A stretch of DNA of 64,000 nucleotides. Source: Dugong dugon. Lineage: Eukaryota; Chordata; Mammalia; Sirenia; Dugongidae. The stretch is taken from positions 68,188,941 through 68,252,940 of the forward strand of contig CM057467.1 of NCBI GenBank assembly GCA_030035585.1, in the 5' to 3' direction. The notes beneath the pieces are model-generated. The model ran no database searches and was not told the DNA's origin. It saw nothing but the letters and a program-made list of their open reading frames with translations. The position numbers and the translations under genes are program-made. Within the stretch, counting starts at the first letter, position 1; every line of letters starts with the position of its first letter. Of the stretch, positions 45,816-58,194 are shown one piece after another.

Positions 45816-47369
45816 AACCAAGAAAGTATGGTGCGGCACCGGGAATTAAAAACAGTGAATGCCCCTCAGCTGAAGGGCAAAGTGGGAGATATTGTAACTG
45901 AAGCCCAGTGGGAACTGTAACCATGAAGGAGGAGCCACCTACTAGAAGCTGTAGTTATGGATAGATGCAGCCACTTTCAGAGCTATGTCAAGGAAGGAGA
46001 GAGAGAGAAAAAACTTCTCCTGCTCTCCTGTTTCTTGCCAGTGCCTACCATTGGATGATCCCAACCAGAGCCGTCCAGCAAGGGTGCCCCAGTGATGCAA
46101 TCTGTGAGGGTTAGCCTCTACTGGCACGAGGAGGGCAGAGAATGAATCTGAGGGGTGAAACAGAGAATAACCACTTATTGGCTCTGTGACATTGTACATA
46201 TAAGTGGCAGAGCCAGGATTCGATCCCCAGATCTACCTGAATCCTAAGCACTTTCCACCAGATACATTACCTCAAGTATCAAAGCAGTTATAGATAAGGC
46301 TTATAATCATAGGGTAGACTATATCTTGGAAATCCCAAAAGCTGCAATTCACTGGTGATTCTTAATTCTATAGAAAATGAGCAGCAAGTACAAGTTGTTA
46401 TTGCTAAATCCAAGAAGTGCCCTGCTCTGATACAGTTTTGGAGTAGCTAATGATGTAATGCCACTTATAACAGTGACATGAGGCCAAGGGACTATTGGTA
46501 TATATGGACTGTGAATTCCAGTTGTCCAAAAATGATACATAATTCCTCTTGTTGATAATGGTGTTGTTTGAGACAATCATAGATGAATGTCATAAAAGTG
46601 AAATCTTTATTTTCCTACCAAAACAAAAACTCATGATCAGCAAAAGTTTAGTATCAGAGAGGCAATTTGGCATTTTTCTCCCCAAATATGCATAGTAAGT
46701 GGCTTGAGATGAAGTATCGAGTGTGAAGAAGAAAGCCTTGTAGTGTGTGTGAAGATACCCTTTAGTGGCCCTCTTTTGAGAGCCAAGTTCACAGCAACCT
46801 TATGAATCTTTTATGTGTTTTCTTTCACCGTGCTCCAGTGATGCTTTGGAAAATGGAGTGAAGAAAAGTCAGTGGAAGGAAATAATGAAAAGCCAGTCAT
46901 CTGGCCTTCTCTGTCACACTCCTCAAATGGGGGCTTGGCATTGCTGCAAAGCTGATTACAGTAATAGTAAAGCAAAGCATCTTGAAGAGAAAACTGTCAG
47001 TTGGCTTAACCCGCTTGAGATTCCCAAGCACAAGTTCGTCTTTAACACAGTGATGAACTCAAAGATTTTGATTTGAAACATCCCCATTTTTGTTGGAAGC
47101 TTAATGAAAGAACACAGACTTTAAGATCAGACAGACCTGGCTTTGAACCTATATTCCTCTTATTAGCTGTGTGATCTTAGGCTTTGCTATTTGTAAAATG
47201 ATGATGATATTGCCCTCCTCAAAGGGATGATTATGATCATGGTGCTTGTTATCTAAAAGGTACTCTGTGAGTGCCAGTGAACTTCCCCTTCCTCATATGG
47301 GTGGAGAGGTAAAGGAGTGAAGTTCTTACTCTCAGTCCAAAACAACAACAATATCTGCTATTTATTTAG

Positions 47370-47545
47370 TTTTTACTTATTCATTTATTCAGTAAATATG
47401 TATTGAGTACCTTCTCACAGCAACTGCTACTAGATGCCAAGCACTCTTCTAAATTCTGGGGCTATCGCAGTGACCAAAACAAAGTCCCTACCCTCAGGGA
47501 GGTAACAGTCTAGTGAGGATAGTCTCATGGGGCCTTCTAGGACCT
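47370..47545 (+). repeat. L2-like LINE fragment
   Basis: The text 'cattcagtaaatatgtattg', 'ctactagatgccaagcactc' and 'aaagtccctaccctcaggga' follows the L2 consensus. Limits approximate. Confidence 0.55.
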
Positions 47546-48694
47546 AGTGAAGAAGTTTGGATTTCATTTTAAATAATGTTACCTACCTCATTTGATCTTC
47601 ACAATGTCTCTATGAAATAGATATTACTTTCCTCATTTTATAGAGGGGAAAACAGAGGTTTATAGAGATTATCTATGTAATCTGCTCGAAATAAAGTCAT
47701 TGGTGGTAGGGGCTTGATGCAAAAGTAGTTAGAGGAAAACAGAACTGAGTGTCCATCCTCCAGGGTCACATTGCTGGCAAGTGGTCAAGCCTGGATTCAA
47801 AGACTAGACTGTCTGGCTCCAAAAACCTCCCCACATCAACGCATTCCTTCTGTTCTTCTTGGTTAGAAAGAAAGAATATTGCCAGTACTTCACAAGTTCC
47901 CCCAGTTAAGTAAAACCATGGTAGACATAATTAAACCATTGTCCAGAAGTCACCCAATAATGGAACAAGTGTTGGAAGCAACCAGCTGGAGTCCAGGTAG
48001 TACATAGAACTCACACCCATGACCCACACCTTGTAGAGGCAGTGCCAGCCTCCTTTCTGTTTGCAGCTCGGTAGCAGGAGGAGAAAGGGCTCTGCAGAGG
48101 GTCCCGCAGGGCAAAGGTGTTCAAGGTCCAATGGATGGGCAGCTCCAGTTTTCCCCATGCAAAGTCAGAAGGAGCTGGGTTTCTAATGGGATAATCACAG
48201 ATATTGATCAGGCAACAGATCCAGTGGCATTTCTCAGGCTCTGGAAGGCACTGAATGAATAAATTGAAGACAAGAAATTTTTATAAATTGACTGTTCTAT
48301 TTGATGTTCATTTAATTAAGACATGCAGTCCTTCTAATGGAAAATGTGAGGAGTGGAAATTACTGTTTTGGGGCTGTCTCTTATAAAATGAAAACCAGAT
48401 CTTCAAGGCATGGAGCCTTTTCATTGTATCTTCTCCAGGCTCAATTTAATCATCTGTTACAGGCTACCTTCAATAATAATTACAATTGTCTGCATTTATA
48501 CCCTTTCTGTGAGGAGACTAAAACTCTGGGGAGATGCCTATGGAAATTACTAAAGTATCATCTAGTGGAAGCAGTTGTTTCTGTTTTTGTGCATTTGGCA
48601 GATGTTTATCATGCACCTACTACGTGACAAGCCTCTGTTGAGTCCTGGATCATGCTTTCTTCTACAGAGCAGGAAAGAGGCCTTGGACATCCAG

Positions 48695-49080
48695 CCATGC
48701 ATTCATTAATTTATTTGTTCAGCCAGTGTTTCCTGCCTGTCTGTATGCCAGTCCCAGTGCTGGGGAAGCAGAGATGGACGTAATGCTAGTCCTTCAGGTT
48801 GCATCACTGGCAGGTGGTGGGATCCCGGTAGTGTGATTCCAGATTCACAGTCTGGCTGTCAGGCTCCAAAGACCTGTCCCTGACCTCCAGCAGCTCACAG
48901 TCTAAAGAGGGAGGCAACCTGTACATCAGCTATTACAGTGCAACAGGAGACACTGTGTGCTACAGCTGTGCAGAGAATTTCACTGGGAGAGGAAGGGCCA
49001 GAGAGAACAAGGAGGGCTTTATAAGGTGGCATTTGAGCAAGGCCTTGCTAGGAGTGGTACTGAAGTGACATCTGACCCCT
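48695..49080 (+). repeat. L2-like LINE fragment
   Basis: It reads 'ttcctgcctgtctgtatgcc', 'gacctccagcagctcacagt' and 'tgagcaaggccttgctagga', L2-type wording. Limits approximate. Confidence 0.5.
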
Positions 49081-49538
49081 AATTAATAATCTGTCTATCA
49101 ATTCTTATCTGAAAGACTCCAAAACTTTTTAAGTATCTTGTATGATAATATAAAATCTTTTTTATTTGAATAGGTTAGGAAATTAGATAGTCTGAGTAAA
49201 TAGTTTCATTAATAAAAAGCATGTACATGGATGACAGGTATTAAGCGAACCAGACTAGAACAGCATACTCATCACAGTAAACTGCTAGACAGAAATGGAT
49301 CGTCTTGTTGATTCAAAAGATGACTGAGGATCTTACAGGACTCCGAGTGATCATGAACCACAGATACAGTTAAGGTGGTCAGGGCGCAACCAATTTCTGG
49401 GGTCTTGATTCTTGGCTCATAAGTTAAGGATACCCCAGTCACATTTTACCAAAAAGGCCTGGAAATTGCTATTGGTAGTTTGTCAGTGAGTCTCTCCTAT
49501 AAATGCCAGCAATTTAAAGGGTCCTCTTCCTCCAACTG

Positions 49539-49706
49539 GAAACCCTGGTGGCATAGTGGTTAAAAGTTCAGCTGCTAACCAAAAGGTCGGCACTTTGGAT
49601 CCACCAGGCGCTCCTTGGAACCCCTTTGAGGCAGTTCTGCTCTGTCCTATAGGTTCGCTTTGAGTCGGAATCAACTCGACGGCAACAGGTTTGGTTTGGT
49701 TTTGGT
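49539..49706 (+). mobile_element. AfroSINE, short class, sense, perfect 14-bp duplication
   Basis: It starts 'gaaaccctggtggcatagtg' and ends 'gagtcggaatcaactcgacg' plus a (GGTTT)n-type tail. TCTTCCTCCAACTG is repeated exactly at 49525-49538 and 49707-49720. This is the cleanest SINE insertion in the window. Confidence 0.95.
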
Positions 49707-49814
49707 TCTTCCTCCAACTGCGTGGTTTAACATCAGGAAAGGTGTGTGTCCGGGTATCCTTTCACCATACTTAATTCAATCTTTATGTTGAGTAAATAAT
49801 CTGAGAAGTTGGAC

Positions 49815-51186
49815 CATATGAAGAAGAACAGAGCATCAGGATTGGAGAAGACTTATTAACAAGCTGTGATATGCAGATGTCACAACCTCGCTTGCTGAAA
49901 GTGAAGACTTGAAGCACTTACTCATGAAGATCAAAGACTACAGCCTTCAGTATGGATTACTCCTCAACGTAAAGAAAACAAAAAACCTCACAACTGGACC
50001 AATAGCAACATCATGATAAATGGAGAAAAGATTCAAGTTGTCAGGATTCCATTTTACTTGGATCCACAATCAATGCCCATGGAAACAGCAGTCAAGAAAT
50101 CAAGCGACCAGAAGAACTAGTCAGTGCCTGGCTACCACAATGACTGCCCTGACAGGGAACACAACAGAGAATCCCTGATGGAGCAGGAGAAAAGTAGAGT
50201 GCAGAACTCAAATTCTAGTAAAAACACAAGACTTAATGGTTTGATTGAGACTGGAGGGACTCCAGAAAACATGGCCCCCGGACTCTCTGTTAGCCCAAAA
50301 CTAAAACCATTCTCGAAGCCAACTCTTTGGACAAAGATTAGACTGGACTATGGGACATAAAGTGATACTCGTGAAGAGTGTTCTTCTTAGCTCAAGTAGA
50401 TACATGAGACTAAATGGGCAGCTCCCGTCTGGAAGCTAGATGAGAAGGCAGAGAGAGTCAGGAGATGGTTGATTGGACATAGGAAATCCTGGATAGAAAG
50501 GAAGAGTGTGCTGTCATAATATAGGGAGAACAACTAGGGTCACAAAACAGAGTTTGTATACATTTTTGTATGAGAGACTAACTTGAATTGTAAAATTTCA
50601 CTTAAAGCACAACAATTAAAAAGAAAAAGAAATCAAGCGACATATTTCACAGGGAAAATCTACTGCAAAAGACCTCTTTAAAGTGTTAAAAAGCAAAGAT
50701 GTCTGTCACTTTGAGGACTAAGGTGCACCTGATCCAAGCCATGGTATTTTCAGTTGCCTCACATGCATGTGAAAGTTGGACAATGAATAAGGAAGATAGA
50801 AGAAGAATGGTTGCATTTGAACTATGGTGTTGGCGAAGAATATTGAATATACCATGGACTGCCGGAAGAAGGAACAAAATCTGTCTTGGAAGAAGTACAG
50901 TCAGAACATTCCTTAGAAGTGAGGATGGCGAGACTTCATCTCACATACTTTGGACGTTTTATCAAGAGGGACCAGTCCCTGGAGAAGGACATCATACTTG
51001 GTAAAGTAGAGGGTCGGCAAAAAATTGGAAGACCCTTGATGAGATGGATTGACACAGTGGCTGCAACAATGGGCTCAAACATAACAACAATTGTGAGGAT
51101 GGCGCAGGACTGGGCACTGTTTCGTTCTATTGTACGTAGGGTTGCTATGAGTCGGAACTGACTCGACGGCACCTAACAACAACAAC
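49815..51186 (+). mobile_element. RTE/BovB-type LINE, 5'-truncated, sense, split by an L1
   Basis: It begins inside the reverse transcriptase. The catalytic motif reads YADV (Val codon at 49879-49881) instead of YADD. The C-terminal part follows the L1 insertion, with AFELWCWRRILNIPWTAGRR and TMNKEDRRRM. The 3' end is 'gagtcggaactgactcgacg' then (CAA)n. The ORF is broken by frameshifts as well as by the L1. Confidence 0.9.
50109..50626 (+). mobile_element. L1 3' UTR fragment inserted in the RTE copy
   Basis: The fragment matches the 3' UTR of the L1 at 10520-11925 in order (for example 'ttgagactggagggactcc' and 'cacttaaagcacaacaatta') and ends in an A-rich tail. AAGAAATCAAGCGAC occurs at 50094-50108 and 50627-50641, a perfect 15-bp duplication of RTE sequence. 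It is 5'-truncated and was inserted after the RTE. Confidence 0.93.
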
Positions 51187-53544
51187 TTCCCCCAAGAGGG
51201 CCATGAGCTCCCTGTATGTGACATTACTTGGGTTGTCACAGCACTTTTCTGATCATGAAAATAATCAATTTAATTGTAGAAAATCTTGTAGTTCAGATCA
51301 CCTGCAGTTCTACCTCCTAGAGATAACCACTGTAAACATTTTAATGAATTTCTTTCCTGGTCAAATTCCTAGCAGCCAAAAAGGGTTAAAAAGAATGCCA
51401 GCCTCTCTTAGGGTTGAAGGGAGCAGAGTTCTGAGAGAGAGTCTCAGAGGTGAGAGATGCCCTGGGACAAGTTTCCCAGATCTTTATCCCAAGAGTTGTC
51501 CCTCCTTCCTTCAGGCAATCTCAGAATTACTCCCTCACCCAGCTGCAAGGGCCAATGCTGCCCCCTTGACCCTCTAGGCCAGGTGTAAACCCACACCCTC
51601 CCCCTTCCCTAGGCTACCAGACTGACTTTTCCCTAGAACAACCTGACTCAGAACTAAAGGAGAAAAATAAGGAGTCGTGACAGGAAATAGGTTTCTTAAG
51701 TCCCCTAAGTGCCTATGGGAGAACCCAAAGAGCTGATACAACCCCAGAGCCTTGCCCCCAAGCCAGTCCTGAGGCTGTGTGATAGAAATCACCGCATTGT
51801 CTGCCATTCTGGAAAGGGCTCCTGCTCCGCTTCCTCAGGCTTCAGCAATAGAGTCATTTTTCCCCAAACCCCTTGGCTCTTCCTCCAGAACTGTTCTTGG
51901 GCCAAGGCCTGGGTGATTCATTCAAAAGGCCTTTACCGAAGCCTCTTCTGTGTCAGGCTTCGCTAGGGACTGTTACCATTCAGTCTAAAGAGTGCCACAG
52001 TGATCAGTACAGAGTTGGCAGATGGCAGTGTCTGTGCCAACACCCAGTCTGATGTTGGACACAAAATTGCTCAGTGAAGTCCTACCTAGTCTCACCTATG
52101 AAGTCTCACCCAAAAGCACAATAGCTGCGGGACCCATGACACCCAGCAGGAAGCTAGGGCCCAGCTGAAGGGATCCCAGGAAGAGCCAGGATGGAGCTGA
52201 ACTATCTGACCTTTCATTTCACCATTGGGAAAACCCTCAGGGACCCAAGGGCCAGCTTCAGCCCCTAAGAACAGTAAGAGTTCAGTAGGGAGACCAAAGT
52301 ACATGGGGGGAAGCATACACAGCTGAACCCATGCTTCAATCTTGAGCATAAGCAGAAATCAGAAATATTGACATTCGAATGAAGACATTTTTCCCCATTC
52401 ATACACAGATGCAAAAAGGCTATTTAGACCTGCTTTTTTATACTTCAGTTGTCCCTAAATAAACATAATTAAAATATTAATAGCACACTCCCTGCCTTCT
52501 TCCAGCCACAACTGTAGCAGGTAAGAACAAGCATGCAATGGACACTTGCAAATTGCCAGTACAGAAATGTTTGCTGAAGACGAAGATGCAAGTGGTGGCT
52601 TAGAAACAGAGCTGAGTTTTGATTCTACCCCACTTTTTAGCTGTGTGACCTTGAGCAGGTGACTTAACTTTTCTGAGCCTCAGTCTCCTCTGGGATGGCA
52701 TGGAGACAGTACATACCGTGTAGACTAGCTGTGAGGATTAAATAAAAGAGAATGAATGAAAAGCAACTGGAACCATGCATGGTACATGGTAGATGTCCAG
52801 TATTGGTGGGTATTTCTTTTATTACTATCAGGAGAATAAGGAATAGAATTAAGATTCAGTTATGCCTCAGATAGACTACATCAGAGCAAAGCTGTAGGTT
52901 CTGAGCGTTGCAGATACATAGCTGCTTAGTGCTGGATGGGAAGAGATTGCAAGAGCCAATCTGACTAACCTGCTTATGGGGTAGTAGAGTCCTAGTTTGG
53001 ATTCTGATCCCCTTTCCCCATGATCTGCAGCAGCCTAGGAAGCTCCTGGGTAATAGTTTCTCCATCTCTAGTGTTGTTCAGAAAAGCCCTGTATAACCGT
53101 TTCTTGAGGGTTTTGCAGAGGATATTCAGGCATCAGCTTGGACTAGATCACCTCTGGGGAGTCCCTGAGCTCTGAGATTCTGGGTCAACAGTGTTATCAT
53201 GGCCATCATCTCACCCCTTCATGAGAGGATATTATTTTATAGCTATGGGGCACATCCATGTGTTCCTCACAGTAATCCTGGAAAGTAGGCAGGGTGGGGG
53301 TTCCCATCTGCATTTATGGATTAGGAAAGGAAGACTCAGAGAAGTAAATCAGACATCAGCAGATGGTATTGTATTCCAAAAACTCCGTGCCAAGCCCCAT
53401 GCAGGAGATACATGAGACATGGAAATGTATCCACCCGGGAAGAAAAACACACATGCAAAAACAAGGGCGTAAGGAAGAACACGCCAGGCTCCAACTATGG
53501 CATCATTTTATTTCTGTTACTCAGTGCCACTCCTTGGTTTTCAG

Positions 53545-53717
53545 GTATGACACTTTTGGCCGCCTGACAAATGTGACCTTCCCCACTGGCCAGGTGAGCA
53601 GTTTCCGAAGCGATACAGACAGCTCAGTGCATGTCCAGGTAGAGACCTCCAGCAAGGATGATGTCACCATAACCACCAACTTATCCGCCTCAGGTGCCTT
53701 CTATACATTGTTGCAAG
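53545..53717 (+). CDS. TENM4: TENM4 exon: YD shell, first clear YD repeat
   Basis: The acceptor is TTTTCAG at 53538-53544 and the donor is TGCAAG|gtaagc. The exon is 173 nt: 1 nt, 57 codons and 1 nt. The peptide begins [16 protein letters not shown] and ends [13 protein letters not shown]. The YD-repeat pattern is clear in its first 15 residues. Both NVT and NLS are glycosylation sequons. The exon extends the spiralling beta-shell whose latrophilin-binding surface is known in the family. Confidence 0.95.
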
Positions 53718-56090
53718 GTAAGCCAGCTGGGGGCGTGGGGACTTTGAGGCAGAGGGGTGGGGATACCCCTGGAGGCAGATGCCACAAGAAACAGATGCTT
53801 CTGGAGCTTCCAGGAAAAGGAAAGTGTTACAGTTGTTGCTCTCTGTATTTCCTCCTAATTTGCAAAGTACACACCATCCTGAGTCCTGTAAATTCTCTCC
53901 CAGAAGCTTCTTAGTAATATCTCATTGTCCCATCCCATTTTCATCAGAATAAAGGGTCGAGAATCCATTAGCTCCTAATCAAGGTGGCCTCACTATTCTG
54001 CCATTCTTACGGCTCTCCGATTAAAGATTTAGTCTCGTACTGGTGCAGGTGAGGACAAAGGACAAGAATAATTATACCTAACTATGAAAGGGATTTTGGC
54101 GTGAAGTCCTTCCTGTAGCTCAGGTGAGAACAGTTTGTGCCTCTGCTAGGATTCCATCGAAAAGAGACCCTTCTTTCTCTGTGTCCATCAAATAAACCCT
54201 GATGTGGGTTGATCTGTCAGGTGAATCACAACAACGAAATGTTGCTATAAATCTTGTGCTTCAGTTGTTCTCATGGGGTGTGGTGACCCAGGGTGGGATG
54301 TGCAGGTTTGTTGGCCTTAGTAAGGACAAAGAAAAGAAGCCATAACTTGGGAAAGCCTTGCCTGATTTTTTCCAGCCCTCCGGACAGCTCTTTATACTCC
54401 CAACAGCTTTGATAGAAAATAGTAAAAAGAGCTTTGGACTAGGAGTCAGAAAGCCCACACAGTAGTCCGGACTCGGTCACCACATCACCACATGACCTGG
54501 GGCAAGTTGTCTCCCTGCCCTGGCTCTTGGTTTTCTTCTCTGGAAAAAGAAAGCATGTTGAAGCCATGTGGAATGGTGTGGAGCAGTGCAGAGAGTGTGG
54601 GCTGTGGGGTCGAGTGACCTGGACCCCTGTGCCCACTATGCCAGTTCCTACCTCTGTGAATTGAGTGCAGTCACTCTTCTTCCCTGAGCCTCAGTTTCTG
54701 AGTCTGGGAAATGGAGCTGAATTATACTTGCTTCATGGGATTTGCTCAGATGATATCTTTAGGCAGTGTCTGCAAAGTGACTAGCATGGGCTGGTAAGTA
54801 CTCTATTAGTACTTGTTGGATTAAGTAATTAACAGGCAGTTTGATTAACTATAAGAAAATAAATGTTTATATATTTTCACAACCACTTTTATTTCCAAAT
54901 GTAGTCCTAGATCTTTAAAAAAAAAAAAAATTCACAGAACAATACTGGTTCTCAGTCAAAGAAAGAGAAACCTAGCCCTGGAATTCCTTCCCTACCAAGC
55001 TCCTTTAGTAGTGGGTAGGGACAACCCTAGGTATTTATGATTCAGTGGGTTATTGTCAAGAGATGGTACCAATTGAGAGCCAGCCAGGATTCTGCCTGAC
55101 CAAGGACTACAGGGTCTCTTGACAACTCAGACCACTTATCCTTCAAGACTGTTTTCTTCCCTGTGGTTAAGAATTGTCTCGTCCATTCACTCCATACTGT
55201 TAAGCTGGCTTTGAGTATTTCTCTCAAAGGTTGATGCAAGCTTTCTTACATTTTGGCAACTTTTTTTTTTTTAATTCAAAAGTGGTACATTTTCTTGGTT
55301 TTCACCACCAACTGAATAACAGCTTCTCATGTGGGGGAAAAACAAGACACACTGCTCTAAGCGTATACAAAGATTGTAAGACACATTCCAATCTCAGAAA
55401 TGTTAAACTGTGCGATGAAGAAGTACATCCTGGAATCCAGAAAACATGGTACCTGCTTCTCCTCTTTAGTACCCTTGCCAAGCTCCTCTTCCTTCTTTCA
55501 GACCAGGCTCAGATGCTCAGTTTCGCAGCCACCTCAGTAGAGTCTTTGTGAAAAGCTCTTTAGGTTTCATCTTACGTGTGGGCTACAGGAAGAAATAAGA
55601 AGTAGCTACTAATGAGCAGCTGCCTTGGGAAGTCACAGCCCACATTAAATGGGGATCATTTGAGATGAGCCTCTACAGATGCTATTCCTGCCAAAGTCAC
55701 CATTAATGGACATATGTGGATTCAGCGAGGAGCAGCTTTAAAAGATAAATTGACACAGGCTTTTTCACTGTTCAAAGGAAGGAAATGCAGATTGTCAGCG
55801 AATAATGCATAGCAAGTTTGAGGCAGATTTTACAATTGTGTATCTGTGAGAAAGAAGGAGAGAAAAGAGGGAGGGGAGAGAGAGTGGAAGAGAGGGGTAG
55901 ATCTGATGCCTTCTAACAGTGGAGATGCAATACAAAAAGCGCATCCTTCTTGCTTGACATAGCCTGGAACATATTTAGTTCAATCCAGCAAATGTTTACT
56001 GAGCACATACATACACTAATAACAATAGTGACAGCTAGCATTTTGGAGTACATATTAAGTACAAAGTATGTGTTGGTGTTTTATAATCAT

Positions 56091-56289
56091 TTGTTGTTAG
56101 TTGCCATCAAGTCGATTCTAACTCATGGCGACCCCACGTGTGCAGAGTAGAACTGCTCCATGGGGTTTTCAAGGCTGTGATCTTTTGGAAGATCACCAGG
56201 TCTTCCAAGGCGCCTCTGGGTAGGTTTGAACCACCAACCTTTCAGCTAGCAGTTGAGCACTTAACCATTTGCACGACCCAGGGACTCCC
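56091..56289 (-). mobile_element. AfroSINE, long class, antisense, 12-bp duplication
   Basis: The + strand reads 'gttgccatcaagtcgattct' to 'gacccagggactcc'. TTTTATAATCAT is repeated at 56079-56090 and 56290-56301, a perfect 12-bp target-site duplication. The insertion split a MIR-like sequence. Confidence 0.93.
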
Positions 56290-56639
56290 TTTTATAATCA
56301 TAGTCTTATTTAATCCTCACAACAACCCTATGAAGTAGTATTTTTAATATGTCCGTTCTCCAAATGAGAGTAATGAGGCTCAGAGAGGTTAAGTAGTTTG
56401 CCCAAAGTCCCGTTGGGTATTTCGACCCAGACAAAGAGGCTCTAGAACTCACTCTTTTAACCACTAATCTAAAGGCAATGAGGAACTATTGAAGGACCAT
56501 GATCAGCACTAGAAAAGTTCACTGTAACAAGTTTGTAAAGTGGACGTGGTAGAGATAGAGGGAGAAACAAGGGATGTACATGACAGTGGCTAGCATAGTG
56601 CTAGGTGCATAAAACTAGTAATAGCTACTTTTCACATAA

Positions 56640-56880
56640 TATTTACTGTATGCCAGGTAGTATTCTTGCCTCTTCATATTCATCATCTCACTTAATCCTG
56701 ACAGCATCCTTATGAGGCAAGGATACATTTATTATCTCCAGCTTACAGATGAAGAAACCGAGGCATGAGAGGTTAAAGTAACTTTCCCAAAGGCTTACAG
56801 CAAGACAGTGGCAGAACTGGAACTTGAACCCAGACAGCCTGACTACAAAGTCCATGCTCTTAATCTCTGTGTGATAGTGC
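56640..56880 (+). repeat. MIR-like SINE fragment
   Basis: It contains 'atgccaggtagtattcttgc', 'cagatgaagaaaccgaggca' and 'gaacttgaacccagacag', clear MIR text. Limits approximate. Confidence 0.7.
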
Positions 56881-57379
56881 TGCTCACAATAAACAATTAG
56901 ATATCTGAGAATTTATTCATTAAGAGTGGTGAGCTCTACAGCCCTCAGCTGCAAGGCCACTGATGAAGCAAATATAGAGGTTGAGGGGTCTATAGAGTGG
57001 GAAGCATTCATTCTAACCAGAGGAACAGGGGAAGCTTCTGGGAAGAGATGACATTTGAGCAGAAATCTTGCAGGAAGGACTTGGGCTAATATTTATTGAA
57101 GAGAGGGGCAGCACAGACAAACAGCTGAGGAAAGGCAAGAGGCAGGAAAGTACAAGGCAAACCCAGAGATATTTCCATTTTTAGAAAAAAACTAAATATA
57201 CATTTTACAGCTATTTACGCTTTGCCTCCAGAAGTTTCTTTTAGCTAACGATCCAAATTAGAATGTTTTAATCAATTTAACATTTCAAAATCAGATTTAT
57301 TTTTAAATCATTGTAATATATATGCACACACATACATGTGCGTGCATATATATGACGATGATTTTTTAAATATATATTG

Positions 57380-57584
57380 TTCTTGTGTGCCATCGAGTCA
57401 ATTTGTCAGTTGTCATAGCGACCCCATAAAACATAGTAGAACTTCCCCCACAGGGTTTTCTAGGCTGTAATTTTTACAAAAGCATCACCTCACCAGGTCT
57501 TTTCTCCTGTGGAGTGGCTGGGTAGGTTCAAGCTGACCTTTCGGTTAGCAGCCAAGCACTTAACCAGTGTACCACCAGGAGTCC
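57380..57584 (-). mobile_element. AfroSINE, long class, antisense, 16-bp duplication
   Basis: The + strand reads 'gtgtgccatcgagtcaattt' to 'gtaccaccaggagtcc'. The flanks at 57364-57379 and 57585-57600 match at 15 of 16 positions. The AT-rich target site is typical for LINE-type endonuclease nicking. Confidence 0.9.
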
Positions 57585-57894
57585 TTTTAAATAGATATTG
57601 AATATATATTATTTAATATTTATTAAATACGGAATATATATTATTAAATATATAATTAAATTGTATATACAATACTCTATATAAAATTAAATTTTATATT
57701 TATATACATATATATAGTATTTTGTCAGTAATTTAGCTATTAGAGTTATTTTTCACCATTTGTAAAGAGCATTATTACCCTAGTATATATTCAGGGCCTT
57801 AAAATGTTCAACCTTTTGCTCTAGTAATTCTATTTTTAAGAATCTACTTTGATGAAATAATCTAAAATGAAGATATTTACACAAAATATGTAAA

Positions 57895-58190
57895 TATATT
57901 TCAGTTGAGATATAATTCATATACCATAAAATCTATTATTTTAAAATGTACAGTTCTAGTGATTTTTAGTATATTTACAAGATTGGGCAATCATCACCAC
58001 TGTCGAATTCCCGAACATTTTCATCACCCAAAAAGAAACCACGTACTCATTAGCAGTCACTCCTCTACCCCTAGCCCCTGCCCTGACTAATCTACTTTCT
58101 GTCTCTATAGGTTTGCCTACTCTGGACATTTCATGTAAATGGAACCAAACAATATATGGCTTTTTATGTCTAGGTTTTTTCACTTGGCAT
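57895..58190 (-). mobile_element. Old L1 (L1M-type) 3' fragment, antisense
   Basis: The + strand reads 'gttgagatataattcatata', 'aagattgggcaatcatcacc' and 'gtaaatggaaccaaacaata', a recurrent antisense L1M 3' sequence. Limits approximate. Confidence 0.6.
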
Positions 58191-58194
58191 GATG

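Larger units (their letters stand above)
38985..53544 (+). other. Intron, 14.6 kb, phase 2
   Basis: This is the largest intron here. It holds MIR-like copies (39130-39320, 40090-40270, 41040-41220, 47105-47280 and 52600-52800), MER5A-like text (41240-41385), an AT satellite (42662-42798), a HAL1/L1-like 5' half (44460-45815) with an AfroSINE inside, L2-like sequence (47370-47545 and 48695-49080), an AfroSINE (49539-49706) and an RTE copy split by an L1 (49815-51186). The stretches 39330-40080, 40280-41030, 42100-42470, 42800-44450, 45830-47100, 48160-48600 and 51190-52590 show no gene. Confidence 0.75.
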
